Assembly: GCA_022785125.1 (NCBI GenBank)
Contig: JALFRA010000036.1
Coordinates: forward strand, 1 to 64,000
Length of the DNA stretch: 64,000 bases
Reading direction: 5' to 3'
From: Clostridiales bacterium
GTDB lineage: Bacteria; Bacillota; Clostridia; Oscillospirales; Oscillospiraceae
Shown here: piece by piece, positions 44,660-53,292 of the stretch
How positions within the stretch are numbered: the stretch's first letter is position 1
How the letters are laid out: every line of letters starts with the position of its first letter
Program-made: the position numbers and the translations under genes
Notes under the pieces: model-generated
Seen by the model: only the letters and a program-made list of their open reading frames with translations
Database searches by the model: none
What the model was told of the DNA's origin: nothing

Positions 44660-44779
44660 AAAAGAACTGGATAAGAAAACGGGAATCTCACCCGTCATCT
44701 TATCCAGCTCGCAACTTCTATGGTTGCTCACCCTCCGATGAACGAAGGGATTATAGCAGAGGTTGACCACTCTTGTCAA
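44660..44779 (-). promoter_or_regulatory. MATE promoter and leader with attenuator-like hairpin
   Basis: The promoter is TTGACA (44779-44774), an 18-bp spacer and TATAAT (44755-44750). The leader then contains GGAGGGTGAGCAACC, a GCAAC/GTTGC hairpin, and GGATAAG with inner ACGGG pairing with CCCGT and CTTATCC (44705-44669), followed by a run of seven T residues. The stem plus T-tract is a terminator about 65 bp before the MATE start codon. The GGAGGG and GTG suggest a translated leader, but that is uncertain. Confidence 0.7.
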
Positions 44780-44786
44780 TATCTAC

Positions 44787-44814
44787 TTGACCACGGAGCA
44801 GTCCATGGTATGAT
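44787..44814 (+). promoter_or_regulatory. Candidate promoter for the first acetyltransferase
   Basis: TTGACC, a 16-bp spacer and TATGAT lie about 225 bp before the acetyltransferase start, leaving a long untranslated leader (44815-45039) in which I see no known riboswitch. Confidence 0.45.
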
Positions 44815-45039
44815 GGGGGTATCAACTCAATAAATCCGTCCAGTCAGCGTAAATCTCTGTTTTACTCAGGACTGTTGTGCGGCTGAAGTTGTGGTCTGAG
44901 AAAACAATGGTTGGATGGGTACCTCAATCCATCGTTACAGGAGTGTACTGGAATGAACGAAATCAGGAAAAAACGGGCGGTGTCCACCATAGTATACTGG
45001 AGAAAGGAAGTGATATAAAGCAAAGAAAGGACGATAGCG

Positions 45040-45702
45040 ATGTATCAGATACCAGACCCCAACCAGGTCTTTCCCAATGAATATAAGACCTCTTGCTTCA
45101 TCAAAAATGTGGTCAAGGCTCCCAATATCTCCATTGGGGACTACACCTATTATGACGACGCCGCAGATCCCACCGGCTTTGAAAAAAATAACGTGCTGTT
45201 CAATTACCCGGAGTTTGGCGACCATCTCATCATCGGAAAATTCTGTGCCATCGCCTCCGGCACAAAATTCATTATGGGACCTGCCAACCACCGCATCAGC
45301 AGCATTACCACCTATCCGTTCCATGTGTTCGGCGGAGCCTGGCAGGAAAATACCCCTCCTCATCTGGATCAGCTTCCCCGAAAAGGCGACATTGTGGTTG
45401 GAAACGATGTCTGGATCGGGCGGGAGTGCGTCATCATGCCGGGCGTCAAAATTGGTGACGGCGCCATTGTAGCCGCCTGCTCTGTTGTGGTCAATGATAT
45501 CCCTCCCTACACGGTGTTCGGGGGCAATCCGGCGCAGTTTATCAAGCAGCGCTTTGATGAAGCGCTGACCGACCTGCTGCTGCGATTCCGTTGGTGGGAT
45601 TTGGAGCCGGAGGCACTGGTGGAGCTCCTTCCACTGCTGTGCGATCCGGATCTGGCGAAAGTAAAGCAGGCAATCAAAACAAGACTCATAGAATCCAAAT
45701 AA
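45040..45702 (+). CDS. CatB/Vat-type xenobiotic O-acetyltransferase
   Basis: This 220-aa hexapeptide-repeat protein has the XAT/Vat pattern: NISIGDYTYYDDAADPTG, LIIGKFCAIASGTKFIMGPANHRISSITTYPF (catalytic His in NHR), then [27 protein letters not shown] and NPAQFIKQRF. Relatives acetylate chloramphenicol or streptogramins, and many have no resistance role. It resembles the second XAT at 47.6-48.2 kb. AAAGGACGATAGCG precedes the ATG. Confidence 0.85.
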   Translation: MYQIPDPNQVFPNEYKTSCFIKNVVKAPNISIGDYTYYDDAADPTGFEKNNVLFNYPEFGDHLIIGKFCAIASGTKFIMGPANHRISSITTYPFHVFGGAWQENTPPHLDQLPRKGDIVVGNDVWIGRECVIMPGVKIGDGAIVAACSVVVNDIPPYTVFGGNPAQFIKQRFDEALTDLLLRFRWWDLEPEALVELLPLLCDPDLAKVKQAIKTRLIESK

Positions 45703-45773
45703 ATTTGTCGCCCATCAGGCAGCCTTGCCTGAATCGGTATTCATTCCGAGCATCATCGGCAGCATAAAAGACA

Positions 45774-45804
45774 CCCTGAGTTTCTGAAGCATCAAAACTC
45801 AGGG
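45774..45804. terminator. Terminator shared by the XAT and DUF5714 genes
   Basis: CCCTGAGTTT pairs with AAACTCAGGG and is followed by CGTTTTA on the plus strand. The last codons and stop of the convergent DUF5714 gene are inside the hairpin. Confidence 0.7.
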
Positions 45805-46571
45805 CGTTTTACGTCAGGTTTTTTAACTGTCTTAATGCGCCTAACAGGACGCAGCACCTGCAGTCCAGCGTCTTTTCCACCATTGGCGACTGAGAAAGGA
45901 CAGCGCTTACCGATGCACTGGTTATTCCGGCTGCTGTAGGAGCAGACGGGGACGGTCCGCTTCATCTCCACTCCCAGATGCTCCCGGACAAAGTCCACGG
46001 CAGCCAGGATGGCCAGAAAAGAATCCCGCTTACAGCACCGGGGCCCCCCTGCTTTTCCGATGCTCTCCAAGGCCCGTGCGGTCATCTGATTGCTCAGGCC
46101 CCAGGGTTCCTGCGCCAAAGGCGTAGACTGGGTGACGATGGCCAGAAACTGCCCTGTGGCGATCCCCGCTCCGCAGGCGCCCCAAAAACCGCAGGCCCCG
46201 CCGGGAACAGCCTTGCCCCGGCTGTACATCTCCTGAAGGGCTTTCTCCAGTTCCAAGTTGCCACCGGCGTTTTTGTAGGCGGTAAGCAGGGCCGCACCCA
46301 CCATCACATGGTGCTCCGGACCGTGCATATGGCAAAAGGGCAGCTCCATCATACGGCGGAGAATCGTCACGGGATCTGTGGAAGTCGCAGAGAGACACAG
46401 GCCAAAGATACTGTCCATACCCTGAGTATGGCAGTCATTGCAGACATAGTGTCCCTTCACACAACGGGTTTTGCTGGACTCCTTCTTATGGCAGATGGCG
46501 CACTCCATGACCTCATCCTGAGTCAGATATTCCAGAGACGCCTTGCAAATCAGACATTCTTCCCTGTTCAA
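45792..46571 (-). CDS. DUF5714-like cysteine-rich protein
   Basis: This protein of about 259 aa has an N-terminal Cys-rich module (CLICKASLEYLTQDEVMECAICHKKESSKTRCVKGHYVCNDCH) and a C-terminal helical part with CGFWGACGAGIATGQFLAI and CCKRDSFLAI. It matches the DUF5714 family as I know it; function is unknown. I choose the TTG at 46571 because GGGAGGAG sits 6-8 bp before it and it overlaps the upstream TGA. ATG 46589 and GTG 46595 are alternatives. Confidence 0.72.
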   Translation of the reverse strand: MNREECLICKASLEYLTQDEVMECAICHKKESSKTRCVKGHYVCNDCHTQGMDSIFGLCLSATSTDPVTILRRMMELPFCHMHGPEHHVMVGAALLTAYKNAGGNLELEKALQEMYSRGKAVPGGACGFWGACGAGIATGQFLAIVTQSTPLAQEPWGLSNQMTARALESIGKAGGPRCCKRDSFLAILAAVDFVREHLGVEMKRTVPVCSYSSRNNQCIGKRCPFSVANGGKDAGLQVLRPVRRIKTVKKPDVKRPEF

Positions 46572-47086
46572 GTCTCCGTCTCCTCCCATTCCCACATGGC
46601 ATTCACCCGCTCCAGTCCCGTTCCAAGCCCCTCAAAGCCCACGCACCGGCTGGGTTTTGTATTGACGGCGTGGTCCAGCAGAGGCTGGGTCTGGCGATCC
46701 GTGTCCAGGCACAGATCCAATGCCAGCACATCCTCCCAGGCCCGGTTGAGAAAGGCCACCTCCCGGCGGCCGTGGGTACGGGTAATTGCAATCTCGCCCG
46801 CCTGCCGCAGATACGTTTCCACCTGATCCTCAGTAAATCCAGCGGCGATAAGGCTCTCTGCCAGCCCCTCCCGGAACAAGCCGGGAAGGACCATCCACTG
46901 AAGAGGCGTTACATCGTAGCGGACGAAGGTGTACCGGCTGTGGCAGTGGACGGCCAGCAGGCACTTGCGCCCCCGCAGATCGATGATATGGAGGTCCCAG
47001 CAGTAACGCCGTTCAGTCTGCGTGCCGTAGGCCGGCGTTTTCATTTTTAAAAACCGCTGGAGCGGGAAAGTAAGTCCCAGTTCCAT
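46568..47086 (-). CDS. DUF6933-like hypothetical protein
   Basis: This 172-aa soluble protein contains WDLHIIDLRGRKCLLAVHCHSRYTFVRYDV, resembling DUF6933 proteins (YfcE-neighbour type) that bear a similar strand-rich core. No catalytic motif is seen. The ATG at 47086 overlaps the phosphoesterase stop (TGATG), and its own stop overlaps the next gene's start. A coupled three-gene unit is therefore likely. Confidence 0.65.
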   Translation of the reverse strand: MELGLTFPLQRFLKMKTPAYGTQTERRYCWDLHIIDLRGRKCLLAVHCHSRYTFVRYDVTPLQWMVLPGLFREGLAESLIAAGFTEDQVETYLRQAGEIAITRTHGRREVAFLNRAWEDVLALDLCLDTDRQTQPLLDHAVNTKPSRCVGFEGLGTGLERVNAMWEWEETET

Positions 47087-47544
47087 CACTTTGCCTCGTG
47101 GGGAATGGAGATCTTCTCCACCTGGAGCTTCCCTTCCTCTACCTCCGCCATCATCATCGTGATCTCCTGATGGAACCGCCGGGGGCCGCAGGAACCGGGG
47201 TTGAGCCACAAAACACCGTCCTTGTCCTCCTGGACATACTTGTGGGAGTGGCCGCACACTACCACATCCACAGCGTCAAGCGTTGCGGGAAGCTCCTTCT
47301 TGTTGTGGACCATATAGAAGGTCACACCGCCCAAAGTAACGGTCAGGTCATGGGGGATATCTTCTGCCCACTCCTTATCGTTGTTGCCCCGGACGACATA
47401 GAGCGGGGCGTACTGCCTCAGCTGGTCTACGATACTCTGTTTATTGATATCGCCGCCATGAAGAATAGCATCGGCAGTTTTCAGACGCTCCACCACCTCC
47501 GGCCGCAGCAGACCGTGGGTGTCTGAGAGAATGGCAAGCTTCAT
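47086..47544 (-). CDS. YfcE-family metallophosphoesterase
   Basis: This 152-aa protein has the calcineurin-like motifs LAILSDTHG (DxH), ILHGGDI (GDx), VVRGNNDKE (GNxD), VVCGHSHK (GHxH) and a final NPGSCGPRR. It is a small metal-dependent phosphodiesterase of unknown natural substrate. GGAGG lies 7 bp before the ATG at 47544. Confidence 0.9.
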   Translation of the reverse strand: MKLAILSDTHGLLRPEVVERLKTADAILHGGDINKQSIVDQLRQYAPLYVVRGNNDKEWAEDIPHDLTVTLGGVTFYMVHNKKELPATLDAVDVVVCGHSHKYVQEDKDGVLWLNPGSCGPRRFHQEITMMMAEVEEGKLQVEKISIPHEAK

Positions 47545-47557
47545 ATGGTTTCCTCCA

Positions 47558-48196
47558 TTACAACTCAATGCGGCAAATTTGCTCCAGATCACCGCTGCAC
47601 AGTGCTTCCAGGTTGCGGAAAATCTTTTCCGCCTCCCAGTCCCACCACCGCAGCTTCAGCAGGTACTCCGTCAGCTCCTGGCCAAACCGGGGCCGGACTA
47701 CACGGCAGGGGTTTCCCGCCGCCACAGCATAGGGCGGGATATGGCCTGCCACTACAGAATTGGCCCCGATAATGGCGCCGTCGCCAATGTGCACGCCGGG
47801 CAGGACCGTAACATTCTGCCCTATCCACACATCATTGCCCACCACCGTATTTCCTTTAAAGGGCAGCTGGTCCAATGAGGGCGTACACTTCTCCCAGCCG
47901 TGGGCGAAGATATTAAAAGGATATGTGGTGACCGATTCCATACGGTGGTTAGCCCCGTTCATCACAAACTCCACGCCTTTACCAATGGCGCAGAACTTTC
48001 CGATGATCAGCTTGTCCCCGATGAAGCTATAGTGGTGGGTCACATGGGCCTCAAAATCCTCCCCACCGGTGACAGCGTCGTCATAGTAGGTATAGTCCCC
48101 CACCTCAATGTTGGGGCGGGTGATGACATTTTTGATATAACAGACGCTGGGGATGTTCTTGTTGGGGTGGACAGCATTCGGGTCTGGTCCAAACAT
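47558..48196 (-). CDS. Second CatB/Vat-type xenobiotic O-acetyltransferase
   Basis: This 212-aa protein is homologous to the 45.0-kb gene: NIEVGDYTYYDDAVTG, LIIGKFCAIGKGVEFVMNGANHRMESVTTYPFNIF, then VWIGQNVTVLPGVHIGDGAIIGANSVVAG. It shows the Vat-like signature MNGANHRM more closely than its paralogue. The ATG at 48196 has AAGGAGGTCACATT upstream. It starts the operon that runs into yfcE and the two DUF genes. Confidence 0.87.
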   Translation of the reverse strand: MFGPDPNAVHPNKNIPSVCYIKNVITRPNIEVGDYTYYDDAVTGGEDFEAHVTHHYSFIGDKLIIGKFCAIGKGVEFVMNGANHRMESVTTYPFNIFAHGWEKCTPSLDQLPFKGNTVVGNDVWIGQNVTVLPGVHIGDGAIIGANSVVAGHIPPYAVAAGNPCRVVRPRFGQELTEYLLKLRWWDWEAEKIFRNLEALCSGDLEQICRIEL

Positions 48197-48323
48197 AATG
48201 TGACCTCCTTTTCCATTCCTGCTGTCCCAGTATAGCAGATTTTTAAGTTGGCCGGAAGAAGGATATTTTCCTCTTGACTTTGACGCTCCGTCAACTGTTA
48301 CACTATCCACAAGGAGGGATAGC

Positions 48324-49082
48324 ATGGAATATTCCATTCAGGAACTGTCGCGCCTGTCCGGGGTGACCACCCGCACTCTGCGCTGGTACGACCAGATCGG
48401 GCTTCTGAAGCCCAGCCGGGTAGCGGAGAGCGGCTACCGCTATTACGGCAAGGCAGAGGTCGACCGACTGCAAGACATCCTCTATTACCGTGCCCTCGGG
48501 GTGGAGTTGGCCCGGATCAAGGAATGTCTGGACGACCCCTCCTTCGACCGTCTGGCCGTTCTGCGAAACCACCTGGCCGCTTTGGAGGCGGAGCAGGCGC
48601 GGCTGGAGACACTGATCCGATCGGTAAAAGCCACCATCGGAGCGGAAGAAAGGAATGAAATCATGAGCGACGACCAAAAATTTGAAGCCTTTAAACAACA
48701 GGCTGTAGCCCATAATGAAGAAACATACGGGGCGGAGCTCCGCGCCAAATATGGCGATGCACAGGTAGACGAGGCCAACGCCGCAGTGATGAATTTGACC
48801 CAGGCGCAGTACCTGGAATGGACCGACCTGGGCCAGGAGATTCAGAGACGCCTGGAAGCCGCCGTTCAGTCCGGACTGTCCCCGGAAAGTGCGGAGGGAA
48901 AGGAGATCAGCGCCCTCCACCGCCGGTGGCTCACCATCACCGGGACCCGGTATGCCCCGGCCAAGCACCGAGGCATTGCAGAGCTCTATGTAATGGATGC
49001 ACGCTTTGCCGCCTATTATGACAAGCAAGTCCCAGGCTGTGCCCGCTTTCTGCGGGATGCCGTAGTCCACTGGGTAAACTAA
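48324..49082 (+). CDS. MerR-family regulator with TipAS antibiotic-recognition domain
   Basis: This 252-aa protein has a MerR HTH (YSIQELSRLSGVTTRTLRWYDQIGLLKPSRVAESGYRYYG), a dimerisation coil (about 75-112), and a TipAS-like C-terminal helical domain (about 140-245, with ISALHRRWLTITGTRYAPAKHRGIAELYVMDARF). TipA-type proteins bind thiopeptide-like ligands. It is divergent from the XAT gene 127 bp away, suggesting a drug-responsive locus. Confidence 0.88.
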   Translation: MEYSIQELSRLSGVTTRTLRWYDQIGLLKPSRVAESGYRYYGKAEVDRLQDILYYRALGVELARIKECLDDPSFDRLAVLRNHLAALEAEQARLETLIRSVKATIGAEERNEIMSDDQKFEAFKQQAVAHNEETYGAELRAKYGDAQVDEANAAVMNLTQAQYLEWTDLGQEIQRRLEAAVQSGLSPESAEGKEISALHRRWLTITGTRYAPAKHRGIAELYVMDARFAAYYDKQVPGCARFLRDAVVHWVN

Positions 49083-49086
49083 ATGC

Positions 49087-49120
49087 CAAGACCGCCTGGG
49101 CGTCAGCTCAGGCGGTCTTG
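49087..49120. terminator. Terminator between MerR and flavodoxin genes
   Basis: CAAGACCGCCTG pairs with CAGGCGGTCTTG around a 10-nt loop that contains the flavodoxin stop codon. It serves the plus-strand MerR gene. Confidence 0.75.
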
Positions 49121-49555
49121 TATCTGTCTAAAAAAACTACGGGCGTTCTGTAAGTCCTGATGATTGGGGCGGCCTTTGGCAATGCCGCCCACCAGCTTGA
49201 AGGGGCCGAAGGTGTCGTAACCCTTGCAGGAAAACTCCCCCAGTACCTGGCAGTTCTTCTCCTGCGCAATCTCTGCCACAGCCTTGGCCCCGCCGCCCTT
49301 GGCGCCGCCGTAGGTATAGACGAAAAACACCGGCTTGCCCTGAGGCAGGTGCTGCCGGGCAAACTCCGCCACGGCCTTTTGGAATTCAAAGCCGTAGATG
49401 CCGGAGGCAAAGCCGACACAGTCATACTCCTCCAGCTGAACAGTCTGGTGGGCGGTGACATCGATCAGGTCCACATCCCCCTCACCCACCATGGCCTTCA
49501 AAACTTTCAGTGTGTTCCCGTGGTGGCGGGAGTAGTAGCAGATAGCAGTTTTCAC
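49103..49555 (-). CDS. Flavodoxin-family protein
   Basis: This 150-aa protein begins ICYYSRHHGNTLKVLKAM, with an FMN phosphate-loop-like SRHHGNT, and continues VGFASGIYGFEFQKAVAEFA and VYTYGGAKGGGAKA. It probably carries electrons or reduces a small substrate. The GTG start overlaps the SDR stop codon (GTGA), with AAGGAGG upstream. Confidence 0.85.
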   Translation of the reverse strand: MKTAICYYSRHHGNTLKVLKAMVGEGDVDLIDVTAHQTVQLEEYDCVGFASGIYGFEFQKAVAEFARQHLPQGKPVFFVYTYGGAKGGGAKAVAEIAQEKNCQVLGEFSCKGYDTFGPFKLVGGIAKGRPNHQDLQNARSFFRQIQDRLS

Positions 49556-50268
49556 AGTTCGTTTCCTCCTTGCAGGGTCCAGCCAAAGTCGTTGTGGTAG
49601 ATCATCTGGCGGGTCATGCCGCCGTCAATGCAGATGTTCTCCCCTGTAATAAAGCCCGCCTTGTCCGAGCATAGGTAGAGCACCATATTGGCAATGTCCA
49701 GGGGATTGCCAACCCGGCCTGCAGGCTGCTGAATGGCATCCGGGCCGTCATAAACAGTATAGTCCGCGTCGATCCAACCGGGAGAGATGGAATTTACCCG
49801 CACCTTACCGGCCAGGCTCACCGCCAGAGCGTGAGTCAGGGCGGAGATACCGCCCTTGGCCGCCGAGTAGCTCTCGGTCTGGGGCTGGCTCATCCGGTCC
49901 CGTGAAGAGGAGATATTTACAATAGCCCCGCCGGGAGCAAAACAGGGTGCAAACAGCTTGGCAAGGTAAAAGGGCGCGGTGACTCCCACCCGCAGGGCAT
50001 AGTTAAATTCCTGGTAACTGCACGCGTCAATGCCCTTCATCAGGGGCAGGGCATTGTTGATTAAAAAGTCCACATGGCCATAGTCGGCGATCACCTTACG
50101 GGCAAAGTCCTCCAGAACAGTCTGGTCGGCCAGATCACCCACAAAGTAATCGTTGGGAAGCAGGTCAATCACGCATACTTTGGCGCCTGCCTTCCGGAAT
50201 TCCTCCGCAATCGCCTTACCGATGCCCTTTGCTCCACCGGTGACCACAGCAACTTTATGTTCAAACAC
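49552..50268 (-). CDS. Short-chain dehydrogenase/reductase
   Basis: This 238-aa Rossmann protein has VAVVTGGAKGIGKAIAEEF (TGxxxGxG), INNALPLM in place of the usual NNAG, the catalytic triad in ISSSRDRMS...YSAAKGG, and the ISPGWID motif. A GTG start has AGGTG upstream. It is co-directional with def and flavodoxin genes. Substrate unknown. Confidence 0.87.
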   Translation of the reverse strand: MFEHKVAVVTGGAKGIGKAIAEEFRKAGAKVCVIDLLPNDYFVGDLADQTVLEDFARKVIADYGHVDFLINNALPLMKGIDACSYQEFNYALRVGVTAPFYLAKLFAPCFAPGGAIVNISSSRDRMSQPQTESYSAAKGGISALTHALAVSLAGKVRVNSISPGWIDADYTVYDGPDAIQQPAGRVGNPLDIANMVLYLCSDKAGFITGENICIDGGMTRQMIYHNDFGWTLQGGNEL

Positions 50269-50320
50269 AGCGTTTTCACCTCAGTCCTCGTCCGAAGCGC
50301 GCGACAATGATCTTATACTT

Positions 50321-50731
50321 TTATATGATGATACCCTCACAGTGGTCGATTTCGTGCTGGATGATCTGAGCCGTCCAGCCGGTGAAAGTTTTCAGCCGCA
50401 CCTGGAACTGCTCATTCTGCCAACGCACCTTAATGGACTTCCACCGCTTGGCGGTCCGGATGCCGGTAAGGGAGAGGCATCCTTCTTCCGCGTCATATGG
50501 CTCGGATTTTTTGATGATCTCCGGATTGAACATGACCATATAGGCACCCTCATTATCGAAGACGATGACGCGCTTATTCACCCCGATCATGTTAGCCGCC
50601 ATACCCACACAGCCGTCCTTGTGGTGTTCCAGCGTCTCCAGCAAGTCGGCAGCCACCTGAATATCGTCCGGTGTAGCAGGCTCCGCTTTCTGGGCCAGGA
50701 ACGTCTCATCTTTACAGATATCTCGAATCAT
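50321..50731 (-). CDS. Peptide deformylase-like protein with altered motif I
   Basis: This 136-aa protein keeps the metal-binding motifs EEGCLSL (Cys) and QHEIDHCEG (HExxH). Motif I reads VGMAANMIG, with Met where deformylases have the conserved Gln of GxGxAAxQ. Deformylases remove N-formyl groups from new proteins. This protein is on the short side and probably a paralogue of the housekeeping enzyme. Activity is therefore uncertain. It heads an operon with the SDR and flavodoxin genes. Confidence 0.82.
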   Translation of the reverse strand: MIRDICKDETFLAQKAEPATPDDIQVAADLLETLEHHKDGCVGMAANMIGVNKRVIVFDNEGAYMVMFNPEIIKKSEPYDAEEGCLSLTGIRTAKRWKSIKVRWQNEQFQVRLKTFTGWTAQIIQHEIDHCEGIII

Positions 50732-51196
50732 CGCTCTTTCTACTCCTACTCTTGAATGACTGCCGCAATGGGCTCCGCTGCGACGCGGAAGCCCCATCCA
50801 CAGGAATGAAGACTATCATCACCGCAAAGCGCTTGGGTGTAAGCCGGTTTATAAAGCCACCATCTCACCTCAGGTGCGCCGGGCAGCCTCTGCCGGCCAG
50901 CCAATCAATATCCGGAGCTCATGATTGGCAAAAGTGAAACTGTTGCCCAGCATGAAAATCCTCATGACTTGTTCGCCGTGCTCCATGGCTATGTCAGCCC
51001 CTTCTCTCCCGGCTTGTCAGAGGTATTATAGCACGCCAACAAAGGAAATACCATGAAAACACCATGAAATTGCCATGAAATTGCCGCCTGTTTTATGCCG
51101 CCGGAAAAGAGTAGCAAAACAGCGACGGCCAGCACTTCCTTAAAAAATCTCTATCCCATCCAACCCCATGTGTTTATCCGAAGCTTTATTTTTCTC
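50732..51196. other. Noncoding gap before the restriction-modification genes
   Basis: No gene is supported. Around 51051-51086 the phrase CCATGAAA recurs three times at 10-12 bp spacing as a tiny tandem repeat. Base composition shifts to AT-rich DNA toward the mod promoter, which suggests that the restriction system was inserted here. Confidence 0.5.
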
Positions 51197-51224
51197 TTGC
51201 ATGGATCGTGATTGTTGTTATAAT
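51197..51224 (+). promoter_or_regulatory. Promoter of the type III restriction-modification genes
   Basis: TTGCAT, a 16-bp spacer and a consensus TATAAT lie about 120 bp before the mod start codon. Confidence 0.65.
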
Positions 51225-51346
51225 TAGGATTGCTTTTGTCCCATCGGTGTGTCATACGCTCAAAAAAGTCGTATGCGGCGTTTCTGAGGCAGGCCAGAGC
51301 CTGCATGGCTCAGGCGGTTTGTACTGTAAGGAAAGGACGAATTACT

Positions 51347-53278
51347 ATGATCAAAGATATTATGGCTGCAAATGAATCCATCGCACCCAACAGCCGCGAA
51401 ATAGATGTTCTGAGAGAACATTTCCCCTCTTGCTTTCACAGCGACGGAAGCTTTGACCTACTCCGCTTCCAAGCGTTTCTCAGCGACAAGGTCGCCGTGA
51501 CTCACGAGGGACATGAACTGAAATTCCTTGGAAAAAACTATGCCCGCTTGCTGGCATCCCAGAACACCACAACAGTGATTGTGCCCGATGAAGCCCACAA
51601 CAGCAAGCCCGAGAATGCACACAGTCAGAATATATATATCAGCGGCGACAATTTGGATGCCATCAAGCATTTACAGAAAGCGTATCCATACGGCATAAAG
51701 TGCATTATCATCGATCCACCCTATAATACCGGATCAGATGGCTTTATTTATAAGGATCACTTCCACTTTACGGAAAGTGAGCTGGCGGACAAATTAAGTA
51801 TCAGCCTGGAGCAGGCGCAGAGGATTCTGGATCTGACAAAGCGGGGAAGCGCCTCCCATTCAGCATGGTTGATGTTCATGTATGCCCGTTTGCTGAATAC
51901 CCGTGATTTGCTGGCAAAAGACGGCGCTATTTTTATTACCATCGATGATAATGAGTATGCCAATCTCAAGCTGCTTTGTGACGATGTGTTTGGAGAGCAC
52001 AATTTCCTGGGGTCATTTATCTGGCACAAGAAGCTGACTGGAGGATATGACAATGACGCAGTCAATACTCAGCACGACTATATCTTGACATATGCACGAA
52101 ACGCAGAACTTTTTTCTGTCAATCTACGCTCAGAAGATAGCAAATATAAACTGGTGGATGAAAAGACCGGAAAAAAGTACAAATGGGACAGCCTGTGGAA
52201 TGTAGGCGGACTGACCTATTCCGCTTCCCTGGATTATCCGATTGAGGCCCCTGACGGAAGCGAAATATGGCCCATCGGGCAACGCGGCGTTGCTTTTTGG
52301 CTTTGGAGCAAAGAGCGCGTAAAGGCAGAACGGGACAGCTTGAAATTTACCAAGGGAAAAGACGGCCAGTGGAAGGTATACAAGAAAGTATATGCTTCCG
52401 ACGGCTTGATTCCCGGCACCATCACTCTGTTGGAGAAAAAGGAAGTGGGCGGAAATACCAACGCCTCTGATGAGATCAAGGATTTGTTTGACAATCATAA
52501 AGTATTTGATTATCCAAAGCCTACGTCGCTGTTGAAGAAACTAATTGATCGTATTGTTGTGGATGGGGACACTGTACTGGATTATTTTTCCGGGTCAGCT
52601 TCTACCGCAGACGCCGTCATGCAGCTGGCAAATGAATCCGACTATAAAAATTTGCACTATATCATGGTTCAGATCCCCGAAAAAATATACGAAGTCAAAG
52701 ACGGGGCGGAAGTCCCGCTCCAAAAAAAAGCTGCTGTAGCCGCGTTCAAACTGGGCTTTAGAACGATCGACCAGATTGGTCAGGAAAGAATTGTCCGCGC
52801 AGCCGCCAAAATTCGAAAGCTGTACCCTGAAACTGAAGTGGATTTGGGATTTCGCCATTTTACCCTGGCAGAGCCCTCTACCGCCACTTTGGACAAGCTG
52901 GAAAAGTTTTCACCGGATGACAGTGAGATTTATGTTACCAATACCATTTTACAGGATTTTGGCGTATCAACCGTTCTGACCACCTGGCTTGTGCGAGATG
53001 GATATGGTTTCACCGCCCCTGTTGAAAGCATTGATTTTGCCGGATACACGGGCTATTACATGGATAAGCATTTATACCTCATCCATCCAGCGCTGAGCAA
53101 CGAGGCCATTGCCGCCATTACAGAAAAATACGAAGCTGACGGAGCGTTCAATCCAGAAAATGTCGTCTTATTTGGTTACAGCTTCAGATGGACTGAGATG
53201 GAATCCCTGAAAACCAATCTTGCCCGCCTGAGGGATACAGAAAAGAATTTACGCATCAACTTGGATATTCGCTATTAA
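51347..53278 (+). CDS. Type III restriction-modification system, methyltransferase (Mod) subunit
   Basis: This 643-aa DNA adenine methyltransferase of the beta class has catalytic DPPYNTGSDGFIYKDHF (about residue 125) and downstream SAM-binding VLDYFSGSASTADAVMQLA. It lacks the early FxGxG, matching the beta-class order. The variable middle region (about 240-400) should hold the target-recognition domain. AAAGGACGAATTACT precedes the ATG. It lies 14 bp before the res gene. Confidence 0.93.
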   Translation: MIKDIMAANESIAPNSREIDVLREHFPSCFHSDGSFDLLRFQAFLSDKVAVTHEGHELKFLGKNYARLLASQNTTTVIVPDEAHNSKPENAHSQNIYISGDNLDAIKHLQKAYPYGIKCIIIDPPYNTGSDGFIYKDHFHFTESELADKLSISLEQAQRILDLTKRGSASHSAWLMFMYARLLNTRDLLAKDGAIFITIDDNEYANLKLLCDDVFGEHNFLGSFIWHKKLTGGYDNDAVNTQHDYILTYARNAELFSVNLRSEDSKYKLVDEKTGKKYKWDSLWNVGGLTYSASLDYPIEAPDGSEIWPIGQRGVAFWLWSKERVKAERDSLKFTKGKDGQWKVYKKVYASDGLIPGTITLLEKKEVGGNTNASDEIKDLFDNHKVFDYPKPTSLLKKLIDRIVVDGDTVLDYFSGSASTADAVMQLANESDYKNLHYIMVQIPEKIYEVKDGAEVPLQKKAAVAAFKLGFRTIDQIGQERIVRAAAKIRKLYPETEVDLGFRHFTLAEPSTATLDKLEKFSPDDSEIYVTNTILQDFGVSTVLTTWLVRDGYGFTAPVESIDFAGYTGYYMDKHLYLIHPALSNEAIAAITEKYEADGAFNPENVVLFGYSFRWTEMESLKTNLARLRDTEKNLRINLDIRY

Positions 53279-53292
53279 GGAGGAGCAGTATT

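Noticed and set aside
44453-44779. A 108-codon gene covering the MATE leader and start
   Set aside because: The frame runs through the promoter-proximal leader and terminator stem into MATE in another frame. Only a short translated leader peptide is plausible.
46568-47257. A longer start for the DUF6933-like protein reaching into yfcE
   Set aside because: The extra 57 residues are yfcE sequence read in another frame. The ATG at 47086 overlaps the yfcE stop as expected for coupled genes.
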